Of a DNA stretch of 64,000 nt, positions 9,467 through 16,865 are shown in pieces. The stretch is from Alkalidesulfovibrio alkalitolerans DSM 16529. GTDB lineage: Bacteria; Desulfobacterota; Desulfovibrionia; Desulfovibrionales; Desulfovibrionaceae. The notes beneath the pieces were generated by a model that worked only from the letters and a program-made list of their open reading frames with translations, ran no database searches and had not been told where the DNA came from. Position numbers and translations under genes: made by a program. The stretch is taken from positions 109,183 to 173,182 of the forward strand of contig NZ_ATHI01000030.1 of NCBI RefSeq assembly GCF_000422245.1, read 5' to 3'. Position 1 is the stretch's first letter. Each line of letters opens with the position of its first letter.

Positions 9467-10384
9467 ATGGACTTTTTTCTCCAACAGTTCCTGAACGGCC
9501 TGACCCTGGGCGGTCTGTACGCGCTCATCGCGCTCGGCTACACCATGGTCTACGGCATCATCCAGCTCATCAACTTCGCCCATGGCGAATTTTTCGCCGC
9601 CGGCGGCTACATGGGCGTGATCCTGCTCTCGTGGATGGCATCGCAGGGCATGATCCAGAGCAATCCCTGGTTGTGCATGGGCATCGCCCTGTTCCTGACC
9701 ATGGGATATTGCGCGCTTCTGGCTATGGCCGTGGAAAAAGTGGCCTACAAGCCTCTTCGTCATTCGAGCCGTCTGGCCGTGCTGCTCTCGGCCCTTGGCA
9801 TGTCCATCTTTCTGCAAAACGGCCTGATGCTCACCCAGGGCGTGTACGACAAGGCCTACCCCACGGAGCTCGTGTCCGGGCAGGTCGCGTTCGGTGAACT
9901 TCAGGTCTCGCTCATGCAGGTCGTGATCCTGTGCACCACGGGACTGTTGCTCATGGCCCTGAACACGCTGGTCTTCAAGACCAACATCGGCAAGGCCATG
10001 CGCGCCACGGCGCAGGACAAGACCATGTCCGCGCTGGTCGGCATCAACCCCAACAGGATCATCTCCATGACTTTCGCCATCGGCGCCGGGCTGGCCGCCG
10101 CGGCGGGAATCCTGGTGGGCTTCAGCTACGGCTCGGTGCGCTACGACATGGGCTTCGTGCCGGGCATTAAGGCCTTCGCGGCCGCCGTGCTCGGGGGCAT
10201 CGGCAACATTTCCGGGGCCATGATCGGGGGGCTGATCATCGGCATGGTCGAGGTCATGGCGGCGGCCTACATCCGGGGCGGGACGGAATACAAGGACGTC
10301 TTCGCATTCATCATTCTGATCTCGGTGCTCTATTTCATGCCCACCGGCATCATGGGGGAGAACGTCGATGACACCCGCGTCTAA
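9467..10384 (+). CDS. livH: Branched-chain amino acid ABC transporter permease LivH
   Basis: 305 residues, an integral inner-membrane permease with about eight hydrophobic segments. The N-terminus DFFLQQFLNGLTLGGLYALI and the segment YTMVYGIIQLINFAHGEFF are hallmark LivH sequence. The frame is open from 9404, but the upstream part is not hydrophobic and does not resemble LivH, so ATG 9467 is used; its ribosome site is weak. The 3' end overlaps livM by 17 bases, which suggests coupled translation. It pairs with LivM to form the transmembrane channel. Confidence 0.93.
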   Translation: MDFFLQQFLNGLTLGGLYALIALGYTMVYGIIQLINFAHGEFFAAGGYMGVILLSWMASQGMIQSNPWLCMGIALFLTMGYCALLAMAVEKVAYKPLRHSSRLAVLLSALGMSIFLQNGLMLTQGVYDKAYPTELVSGQVAFGELQVSLMQVVILCTTGLLLMALNTLVFKTNIGKAMRATAQDKTMSALVGINPNRIISMTFAIGAGLAAAAGILVGFSYGSVRYDMGFVPGIKAFAAAVLGGIGNISGAMIGGLIIGMVEVMAAAYIRGGTEYKDVFAFIILISVLYFMPTGIMGENVDDTRV

Positions 10385-11606
10385 CTCCCCCTTCCGCAGG
10401 GCATGGTTCATCCTGGCCCTGGCCCTGGCCTGGCTCTTCGTCCTGCTCTGGCCGCTTCTGGGCATCCGGTCGGACGGCTCCTTCACCTTCGCCGAGACCT
10501 TCGCGGTCTGGAGCAAGGTCGCGCTGGCCGGTCTTGCGATCCTCGCCATCTGGAAGCTTCGCCACGTCGGGGCGTTCGATTTCCTGCAAAAACCCGTGGC
10601 CGTGGCCCGTCAGGCCGTGGACACCGGCTACAACGCACTGCCCAAATGGGTCTGGCTGGGCCTGCTCGGGGCCTTTGCCCTGACCTTTCCCATGTACACC
10701 GAGCGCTATGCCCAAGACGTGGCCGTGCTCGTGCTAGTCTACGTCTGCCTGGGGCTCGGCCTGAACGTGGTCGTTGGGTTGTGCGGCCTTCTGGATCTGG
10801 GCTACATCGCCTTTTACGGCGTGGGTGCCTACACCTATGCGCTGCTGTCCATCCACTACTCCATGCCGTTTTGGGTCTGCCTGCCCATCGCGGCGGTACT
10901 GGCCTCGATTTCTGGCTGCATCATCGGCTTTCCCACGCTGCGTATGCGTGGCGACTATCTGGCCATCGTGACGCTCGGCTTCGGCGAGATCGTGCGCATC
11001 ATCCTCAATAACTGGATGAGCCTGACTAACGGTCCCAACGGCCTTTTGGGCATCAAGTCGCCCGGCGTGTATGTGCCAACCTTCGTTGACGGAAGCCTGA
11101 CCTTCGAACACCTGTGGCTGCGCAACCTCCATCTCATCTATTACGTCATCCTCGGCTTGGCGGTATTCACGATCATCGCCGTGAACCGTCTCAACTATTC
11201 GCGCATCGGTCGGGCCTGGGAGGCCGTGCGTGAGGATGAGACCGCAGCCGAGGTGATGGGCGTGAACACCTTCCTCATCAAGCTCCTGGCCTACGCCACA
11301 GGCGCGGCCTTCGGCGGTCTGGCCGGAGCCTTCTTCGCCGCGCGCATGCGTTTCGTCTCGCCCGAGTCCTTCACCTTCATGGAGTCGATCATGGTCCTGG
11401 CCATGGTCGTGCTCGGCGGGCTTGGCAGTATTCCCGGCATCATCCTCGGCGCCATGGCGCTCATTGTGCTGCCCGAAGTCTTCAGAGGCTTCGAGTTGTA
11501 CCGAATGCTCGCCTTCGGCGGAGCCATGACCCTGATGATGGTCGTGCGTCCGGCCGGACTCATTCCGGCCAAGCGCATGGGCAAACGCGGCGAGGAGGCG
11601 GACTAG
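10368..11606 (+). CDS. livM: Branched-chain amino acid ABC transporter permease LivM
   Basis: 412 residues, an integral membrane permease. The first 100 residues form an N-terminal extension with two hydrophobic segments, as in the longer LivM proteins of proteobacteria. The core follows with LVYVCLGLGLNVVVGLCGLL, LDLGYIAFYGVGAYTYALL and FPTLRMRGDYLAIVTLGFGE, which are LivM signatures. The ATG at 10368 lies inside the end of livH (17-base overlap). It partners with LivH and is followed after two bases by livF. Confidence 0.93.
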   Translation: MTPASNSPFRRAWFILALALAWLFVLLWPLLGIRSDGSFTFAETFAVWSKVALAGLAILAIWKLRHVGAFDFLQKPVAVARQAVDTGYNALPKWVWLGLLGAFALTFPMYTERYAQDVAVLVLVYVCLGLGLNVVVGLCGLLDLGYIAFYGVGAYTYALLSIHYSMPFWVCLPIAAVLASISGCIIGFPTLRMRGDYLAIVTLGFGEIVRIILNNWMSLTNGPNGLLGIKSPGVYVPTFVDGSLTFEHLWLRNLHLIYYVILGLAVFTIIAVNRLNYSRIGRAWEAVREDETAAEVMGVNTFLIKLLAYATGAAFGGLAGAFFAARMRFVSPESFTFMESIMVLAMVVLGGLGSIPGIILGAMALIVLPEVFRGFELYRMLAFGGAMTLMMVVRPAGLIPAKRMGKRGEEAD

Positions 11607-11608
11607 TC

Positions 11609-12328
11609 ATGGCCGAACCCATCCTCGAACTGGAAAACGTCACGGCCCACTACGGCCGCATCCAAGCCCTCAAGGGGATCTCGCTGCGAATATTCCCTGG
11701 CGAGATCGTGACCATCATCGGCGCCAACGGCGCGGGCAAAAGCACCACGCTGATGACCATCTGCGGCGTGCTCAAGGCGAGTTCGGGAGACGTACGCTAC
11801 CAGGGCGCGAGCATTCGCAACCTGACTTCGGACCGTCTGCCATCCATGGGGCTTTGCCAGGTTCCGGAGGGGCGGCGCATCTTCCCCCGTCTGACCGTGG
11901 CCGAGAATCTGGACATGGGCTCCTTCTTCCGCAAGGACAAGGAGAACATCCGCCGCGACAAGGACATGGTCTTCGAACTTTTTCCGGTTCTCAAGGAGCG
12001 CCGCCGCCAGGCCGGGGGCACGCTTTCCGGTGGCGAACAGCAGATGCTGGCCATCGGCAGGGCGCTCATGGGCCGCCCCAGGCTGCTTCTGCTCGATGAG
12101 CCCTCGCTTGGTCTCGCTCCGCTGATCGTCAAGCAGATCTTCGAAATCATCCGGCGCATCAACGAGGAGAACCAGACGACCATCCTGCTCGTGGAGCAAA
12201 ACGCCAATCTCGCCCTGCAATTGGCCACGCGTGGCTACGTCATGGAGACGGGGCATGTGGTTATGGAGGACGACGCCCGCTCACTCCTTGGCAATCCGGA
12301 TATCCGCAAGGCCTATCTGGGCGAATGA
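11609..12328 (+). CDS. livF: Branched-chain amino acid ABC transporter ATP-binding protein LivF
   Basis: 239 residues, the standard LivF size. Walker A is GANGAGKSTT, the signature is TLSGGEQQMLAIGRALM, and Walker B is LLLLDEPSLGLAP; the Q-loop region contains VPEGRRIFPRLTVAENL, diagnostic for LivF. It is the second cytoplasmic ATPase of the importer and the last gene of the operon. Start ATG 11609 follows the livM stop by two bases, with GGCGAGGAGG upstream as ribosome site. Confidence 0.93.
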   Translation: MAEPILELENVTAHYGRIQALKGISLRIFPGEIVTIIGANGAGKSTTLMTICGVLKASSGDVRYQGASIRNLTSDRLPSMGLCQVPEGRRIFPRLTVAENLDMGSFFRKDKENIRRDKDMVFELFPVLKERRRQAGGTLSGGEQQMLAIGRALMGRPRLLLLDEPSLGLAPLIVKQIFEIIRRINEENQTTILLVEQNANLALQLATRGYVMETGHVVMEDDARSLLGNPDIRKAYLGE

Positions 12329-12420
12329 TCCCTCCTGCGAAGTCGGTGCGCGCGGGCTTGCCCGGATGTCGTTTCGCCGTCGAAGTAGGGCGAATGGGTA
12401 TTTCATGATTTCGTGGATTG

Positions 12421-12477
12421 GGGTAGGGTTCGCCTACCCAGGCCGAGATTCGACTACAGGTCCGTGATCGCCACGGA
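12421..12477 (+). promoter_or_regulatory. Two consecutive stem-loops between livF and the TPR gene
   Basis: GGGTAGG (12421-12427) pairs with CCTACCC (12433-12439), and TCCGTG (12461-12466) with CACGGA (12472-12477). Neither has a T run, so they are poor intrinsic terminators. They may form part of the 5' leader of the downstream TPR gene, or the 3' end of the liv message. Confidence 0.3.
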
Positions 12478-12527
12478 CGTTTCAGGGGGTGTATCCGTGT
12501 TTCTCGGCGTATGACCAGGGAGCGTTC

Positions 12528-13466
12528 ATGGCTGGCCTTATAAATCCCGCGAAAGAGATCAAAACGCGCATTGGCAAGGCCAAGATCTATTTGAACAAGC
12601 GGCAGGCCGTGCGTTGCATGGCCGAACTGCTCGGCGCGGTAAAGATTCACATCGCCTGCCAGAAAAAACTCGTCGGCGCGGAAAAGATCGAGATCGAGTA
12701 CACTCTCGACGAACTCATGAGCGGGCTTTCCGCCCTGCCGGAACTACAGCCTTATCTGCCCGAGCCGTTGTCCTACAAGCGTGGCTGCGAGCGGGCCGCC
12801 TTCGGTCGGATGATCGAGGTCCTCAAGCGCATCAGCAAGGATCTGGAAAACGGCGGAGCGGAGGAGGATCCCGAGGAGGTCGAGGCCCGCCGCAAACGTA
12901 ATGCGCTTCTCGACCGCATGGAGGAATTCCTCCTCAAGGGCGATCAGATGATGGTCGCAGCCTGCATCAAGAAGCTCGTGGACGAGAGCGGCGGCGACTC
13001 TTACGTGCTCATGGACGTGGCCGAACGTTACTATCGCGCCCATGACTGGCGCTCTGTGCTGCAGTACGCGCTCGAAGCCATCCGCAAGAATCCCAAGGAG
13101 ATGCGGGCCTACAAGCTGGCCATCAACGCTCACCGGTTCCTCTCCGAATACGACGAGGCGCTCGGGCTCTACAAAAAGGCCATCTCGGTCTTCGGCCATC
13201 ACCCCAATATCTACGTCAACTTGGCCAAGCTCTACCAGGAGTGGGGCAAGCTCAAGCCCGCTTTTGATGCCGCGCGTATGACGCTCAGGCTCGATCCCGA
13301 CAATGATGAAGCCCAGCAACTCGCCGTGACTCTGGCAAGGAGCCTCGGCGTGCCCTGGCCGGGGGCGGGAACGGCCACGGTCGCGCCTGCAGGCGCTGCG
13401 GCGCAATCCGACGACGCGGAGAACGGCGCGCCTGCCACCGGTACTGCTTCGGCGCCCTCCGTCTGA
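12528..13466 (+). CDS. Tetratricopeptide-repeat protein of unknown role
   Basis: 312 residues, no signal peptide. The first half (to about residue 140) is charged and helical and contains EDPEEVEARRKRNALLDRME, probably coiled. About residues 160-270 are TPR-like (YYRAHDWRSVLQYALEAIRK, YDEALGLYKKAISVFGHHPN, YVNLAKLYQEWGKLKPAFDA). The C-terminal 35 residues are Ala/Thr/Gly-rich and disordered. TPR units bind other proteins, but the partner is unknown. The frame starts at GTG 12489, yet ATG 12528 with CAGGGAGCG just upstream is the better start. A converging Hpt gene lies downstream, and the pair could be functionally related; that is inference. Confidence 0.8.
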   Translation: MAGLINPAKEIKTRIGKAKIYLNKRQAVRCMAELLGAVKIHIACQKKLVGAEKIEIEYTLDELMSGLSALPELQPYLPEPLSYKRGCERAAFGRMIEVLKRISKDLENGGAEEDPEEVEARRKRNALLDRMEEFLLKGDQMMVAACIKKLVDESGGDSYVLMDVAERYYRAHDWRSVLQYALEAIRKNPKEMRAYKLAINAHRFLSEYDEALGLYKKAISVFGHHPNIYVNLAKLYQEWGKLKPAFDAARMTLRLDPDNDEAQQLAVTLARSLGVPWPGAGTATVAPAGAAAQSDDAENGAPATGTASAPSV

Positions 13467-13492
13467 TCTATCTTTCACCGGGATTTTTGTGC

Positions 13493-13510
13493 GGGCGCCG
13501 ACAGGCGCCC
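13493..13510. other. Hairpin between convergent TPR and Hpt genes
   Basis: GGGCGCC (13493-13499), loop GACA, GGCGCCC (13504-13510). It lies between two converging genes, where a shared terminator is expected, but there is no T run on either strand. Confidence 0.4.
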
Positions 13511-13536
13511 CACTTCCGCCCAGGCTTGACGCCGTG

Positions 13537-13896
13537 TCAGGCCATGAAAGCGGCGATGCGCTCGACGACCACGTCCAGGAGACGCTCCACCTCGTTTTTC
13601 AGGCGCATGGCCTCGGCCTTGTTCCGCTCGCGGCAGGCCATCTCCAATTCCAGGGCGAGTTCCATGAGCGCCGAGGCATTAAGGGTGCCGCACATGCCTT
13701 TGAGGGAGTGCGCGGCTTTGGACGCCTTGATGAAGTCGCCCTCGTCCAGGGCGTTGGATATTGTGGCAAGACGCGTGGGGCCGTCCTCCAGGAACAGTCC
13801 ATATATCTCGCGCAGGAACTCCACTTCCCCATCCAGTCTGTCGAGGGATTTGGCAGTGTCGAGGATGAGTTCGTCGGAGAGGCTTTCGATATTCAT
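13537..13896 (-). CDS. Stand-alone histidine phosphotransfer (Hpt) protein
   Basis: 119 residues. The motif AAHSLKGMCGTLNASAL holds the phosphate-accepting His of the Hpt fold, followed by the usual second helix LELEMACRERNKAEAMRL. The protein should shuttle phosphate between a hybrid kinase and a response regulator in the cytoplasm. An in-frame ATG 30 bases upstream (13926) would add MRNGNTTGRP; neither start has a good ribosome site. 13896 is chosen because the added codons are less GC-rich at third positions and fall outside the Hpt domain. No histidine kinase is encoded near it. Confidence 0.85.
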   Translation of the reverse strand: MNIESLSDELILDTAKSLDRLDGEVEFLREIYGLFLEDGPTRLATISNALDEGDFIKASKAAHSLKGMCGTLNASALMELALELEMACRERNKAEAMRLKNEVERLLDVVVERIAAFMA

Positions 13897-14070
13897 TGGC
13901 CGGCCCGTTGTGTTTCCATTGCGCATTGAGCTTCAGTTGTTATGTCATTATTCGTCATCCACGAATTCGTCAATGCGCATGCTTTGATCTGGCTGCGCCG
14001 AGGTGGTCCGGCGGGTGGACCTGTTTTGACGGCGCATCCGCGATGGTGTAGCCAAGCGAAACGTTTACCT

Positions 14071-14090
14071 GCGGCCGGCTGCCCGGCCGC
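14071..14090. other. Perfect 8-bp inverted repeat upstream of the GH3 gene
   Basis: GCGGCCGG (14071-14078), CTGC, CCGGCCGC (14083-14090), 24 bases before the GTG start of the GH3 hydrolase. It could fold in the 5' leader. There is no T run. Confidence 0.3.
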
Positions 14091-14113
14091 ATCTCTTGCC
14101 CGGAGGCTCCTTC

Positions 14114-16003
14114 GTGATCCGCATCCAACCCCGCTGTGAGACCGGTTCGCGCCGCATCGCGTTTCATCGTGTTCTGGCGGCATTTCTATGTCTGCTGTTT
14201 TTGTGGCCTGCGGGCCTCGTCGCCCAAAGCACGGCCATGGACCCGCGCGAGGAGGGGGGATTGCGCTCCGGCAAGGCCACGACCTTCGAAGAGATGCTGC
14301 ACCGGCACCGCTTGCAGCGGCTCAAGGAGCATGCGCTATTGACCTCCGAGCGCGCCTGGAAGGCCCGCGAGGACCACTTCGCGGCCCGGCTTTCCGGCAT
14401 GAGCCTGCGCGAGAAGGTGGGGCAGGTCTTCATGGTCACCTTTCCGGGCGACGTCTACACGGGCGACGTGGCCGATCTGGTCGAGAACTGGAAGGTCGGC
14501 GGCGTCATGCTGTACGGGGCGGCAGGCAACGTGGGCTCGCCGCGGCAGGTCAAGCGGCTGACCGACGCTTTGCGAGATCACGCCCTGGTCGGCGGCAAGC
14601 CCCTGCCGCTGTTCATTTCCGTGGACCAGGAGGGCGGCCCGGTGGCCAGACTCCGGGACGGCTTCACGGTCTTTCCCTCGGCCATGTCCATCGCGGCCAC
14701 CGGCTCCCCGGAGAACGCGGCCCTGGCCGCTCGGCTCACGGCCCGCGAGCTTCTGGCCGTGGGCGTGAACGTCAATTTCGCTCCGGTGGCCGACGTCAAC
14801 ACCAACCCGGACAATCCCATCATCGGACTTCGCTCCTACGGCTCCTCTCCGTATCTGGTCGCGGCCTTCGTGCGCGCGGCCGTGCGCGCCTATGGCGAGA
14901 TGGGGCTTTTGGCCACGGCCAAGCATTTTCCCGGCCACGGCGAGGCGGACATCGATTCGCACCTCGACCTCCCCGTGCTCGACGTGGACCGCGACCGGCT
15001 GGCGAACATCGAGCTTCCACCGTTTTTCGCGGCGGAGCAGCAGGGCGTTCCCATGATCATGACGGCGCACATCGCCCTGCCTAAATTGCATCCCGAAAGC
15101 CCGGACCTGCCCGCCACGCTTTCGCACCGTGTGCTCACCGGGCTTTTGCGCGAGCAGATGGAGTTTCCCGGGCTGATCGTCACGGACTCCATGTTCATGG
15201 GGGCCATCATGCAGCGTTACGGCGTGGAGGAGGCCGCCCTCACGGCCTTCGAGGCGGGCGCGGACATCCTGCTCTACGGCGCGGACCTCTATGCGCGCGG
15301 CGGCGACGGCGACACCGTGGCCCTGCAGAAGCAGGCCATGGAGGCGCTCTATCAGGCCGTGCGCTCGGGCCGCATTCCGGCAAAGCGGCTCGACGAATCC
15401 GTGGAGCGCATCCTGCGCGCCAAGGCGCGCATCGCGCCGGGGCTGCACATCCCCGAGGACGACCGCTACGCGCTCATCGCGGCGGGCGACGTCTCGGCCG
15501 TGGTCACGGCCGAGCGCATGGCCGCCGAGGGCGTGACCATCGTGCGCCACCAAGACTTCTTTCCGCTTCCCGAGGACGGCGCATTGGTGGTGGTCTACCC
15601 GCGTGAGCTTTCGGCCCTGGCCGACGCCTTTCGCGTGCGGCTGCCCTGGGCGCGGCTCGTGCCCGTGGAGCGCGATCCCGGCGAGGAGGACGTGGTCCGG
15701 GCCGTGAACGCGGCCAAAAACGCGGTCAGGGTCGTGGCCGTGGTCACGGATTGCCGCAAGTTTTCCGGCCAGGAACGGCTCGTGCGCGCCCTTGGCGAGC
15801 GCGCGGCCGTGGTCGCGGCCGGGTTGCCCTACGATCTCGCGCTGTTCCCGTCCGCGCCGTTGCTCGTGGCCACCTACGGGCCGCACCCGGGCGCGCTCGC
15901 GGTCCTGCCGCGCCTGCTCGAAGGCGAATTCAAGCCACGGGGCACGCTGCCCGTGGAGTTGCCTGGTCTTGGCGGCATCGGTTTTTCCGACTCCTTACCC
16001 TAG
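14114..16003 (+). CDS. Exported glycoside hydrolase family 3 protein (NagZ-like beta-N-acetylhexosaminidase)
   Basis: 629 residues. An N-terminal signal or anchor segment (FHRVLAAFLCLLFLWPAGLV) precedes the GH3 domain from about residue 75. KHFPGHGEADIDSHLDLPVL (from about residue 269) carries the NagZ-type KHFPGHG with the downstream Asp-x-His acid/base dyad, and VTDSMFMGAI near residue 356 carries the Asp nucleophile. A second domain of about 200 residues follows, so it is longer than cytoplasmic NagZ (about 340) and resembles the exported NagZ-like enzymes. Likely substrate: GlcNAc-containing glycans such as peptidoglycan fragments. Start chosen at GTG 14114, seven bases after GGAGG; a TTG at 14096 lies inside the upstream sequence. 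Confidence 0.85.
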   Translation: MIRIQPRCETGSRRIAFHRVLAAFLCLLFLWPAGLVAQSTAMDPREEGGLRSGKATTFEEMLHRHRLQRLKEHALLTSERAWKAREDHFAARLSGMSLREKVGQVFMVTFPGDVYTGDVADLVENWKVGGVMLYGAAGNVGSPRQVKRLTDALRDHALVGGKPLPLFISVDQEGGPVARLRDGFTVFPSAMSIAATGSPENAALAARLTARELLAVGVNVNFAPVADVNTNPDNPIIGLRSYGSSPYLVAAFVRAAVRAYGEMGLLATAKHFPGHGEADIDSHLDLPVLDVDRDRLANIELPPFFAAEQQGVPMIMTAHIALPKLHPESPDLPATLSHRVLTGLLREQMEFPGLIVTDSMFMGAIMQRYGVEEAALTAFEAGADILLYGADLYARGGDGDTVALQKQAMEALYQAVRSGRIPAKRLDESVERILRAKARIAPGLHIPEDDRYALIAAGDVSAVVTAERMAAEGVTIVRHQDFFPLPEDGALVVVYPRELSALADAFRVRLPWARLVPVERDPGEEDVVRAVNAAKNAVRVVAVVTDCRKFSGQERLVRALGERAAVVAAGLPYDLALFPSAPLLVATYGPHPGALAVLPRLLEGEFKPRGTLPVELPGLGGIGFSDSLP

Positions 16004-16015
16004 AGCGGAGGTTTC

Positions 16016-16501
16016 ATGATCAGCGAACTGTCGCAAAGCGCCATGCGCGTTCAGGAATATCTCGCCGCGCGGGGCCATGCCCTGCGCGTGGTCGAACTTG
16101 CCGATTCGACCCGCACCGCGGCGGACGCGGCCAAGGCCATTGGCTGCGAGGTCGCGCAGATCGTCAAGTCGCTCGTCTTCCGGGCCAAGGATTCCGGCCG
16201 TCCCGTGCTGGTCGTGGCCAGCGGCGTAAACAGGGTGGACGAGGCCAAGGTGGCGGCCCTCCTTGGTGAACCAGTGGGCAAGGCGGACGCGGCCTTCGTG
16301 CGCGAGTGCACCGGCTTCGCCATCGGCGGGGTGCCGCCCGTGGGCCACGCCGAGCAGATCGTGACCATCATGGACGAGGATTTGCAACAATACGTCGAAA
16401 TATGGGCCGCTGCAGGCACACCGCACGCTGTTTTCAGGCTCACGCCCGACATCCTGCGGGAACTGGCCGAGCCCATCGTGGCGCGGATCGCCCAGGACTG
16501 A
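16016..16501 (+). CDS. YbaK/EbsC-family aminoacyl-tRNA deacylase-like protein
   Basis: 161 residues, the full family length. Conserved elements are CEVAQIVKSLVFRAKD (with the family Lys), VNRVDEAKVAALLGE and GFAIGGVPPVGH. Members are cytoplasmic trans-editing enzymes that hydrolyse mischarged aminoacyl-tRNA; which tRNA is edited cannot be read from the sequence. ATG 16016 has GCGGAGG upstream and follows the GH3 stop by 12 bases, so the two genes are probably co-transcribed. Confidence 0.88.
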   Translation: MISELSQSAMRVQEYLAARGHALRVVELADSTRTAADAAKAIGCEVAQIVKSLVFRAKDSGRPVLVVASGVNRVDEAKVAALLGEPVGKADAAFVRECTGFAIGGVPPVGHAEQIVTIMDEDLQQYVEIWAAAGTPHAVFRLTPDILRELAEPIVARIAQD

Positions 16502-16592
16502 CCCTCTTTTCGTCGCCAAAGCGCTTCGGGAAGTTGGATAAAGGCGTGTCACGGGTCCATGAGTCGTTTGCGAGGGCTCCCGGCGTGACCCG

Positions 16593-16865
16593 TCAGGGCG
16601 CGTGGTTTGCGCTGGCCTTGCGGGCGGCGAACTCCCGGCGCAGGCGGGCCATGACGTGGTCGTAGCCGCCTGGTCTGTGCGGCAGGGCGCAGCCCGAGCA
16701 ATCCTTCACGCCCGTGGGCGTCAAGCGCGGCGAGCCGCCGCAGTCTTCGAGAAAATAGAGCGGACAAAAGCAAAACAGGCAGTTGAACTCCTCGGGCCGT
16801 TCGCAGGCGTGGCAGGGGAAGTACTCGCACTCGGCGTTGTTGAAGAAGCGGTGGCTGTTTTTCAT
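16593..16865 (-). CDS. Cysteine-rich small-domain protein
   Basis: 90 residues with nine Cys, in the pattern [25 protein letters not shown] and [19 protein letters not shown]. This matches the Cys-rich small domain family (PF04071 type), presumed to bind metal. Its start codon overlaps the copA stop by four bases (ATGA), so it is translationally coupled to the copper ATPase, suggesting a metal-related role. Function is otherwise unknown. Confidence 0.82.
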   Translation of the reverse strand: MKNSHRFFNNAECEYFPCHACERPEEFNCLFCFCPLYFLEDCGGSPRLTPTGVKDCSGCALPHRPGGYDHVMARLRREFAARKASANHAP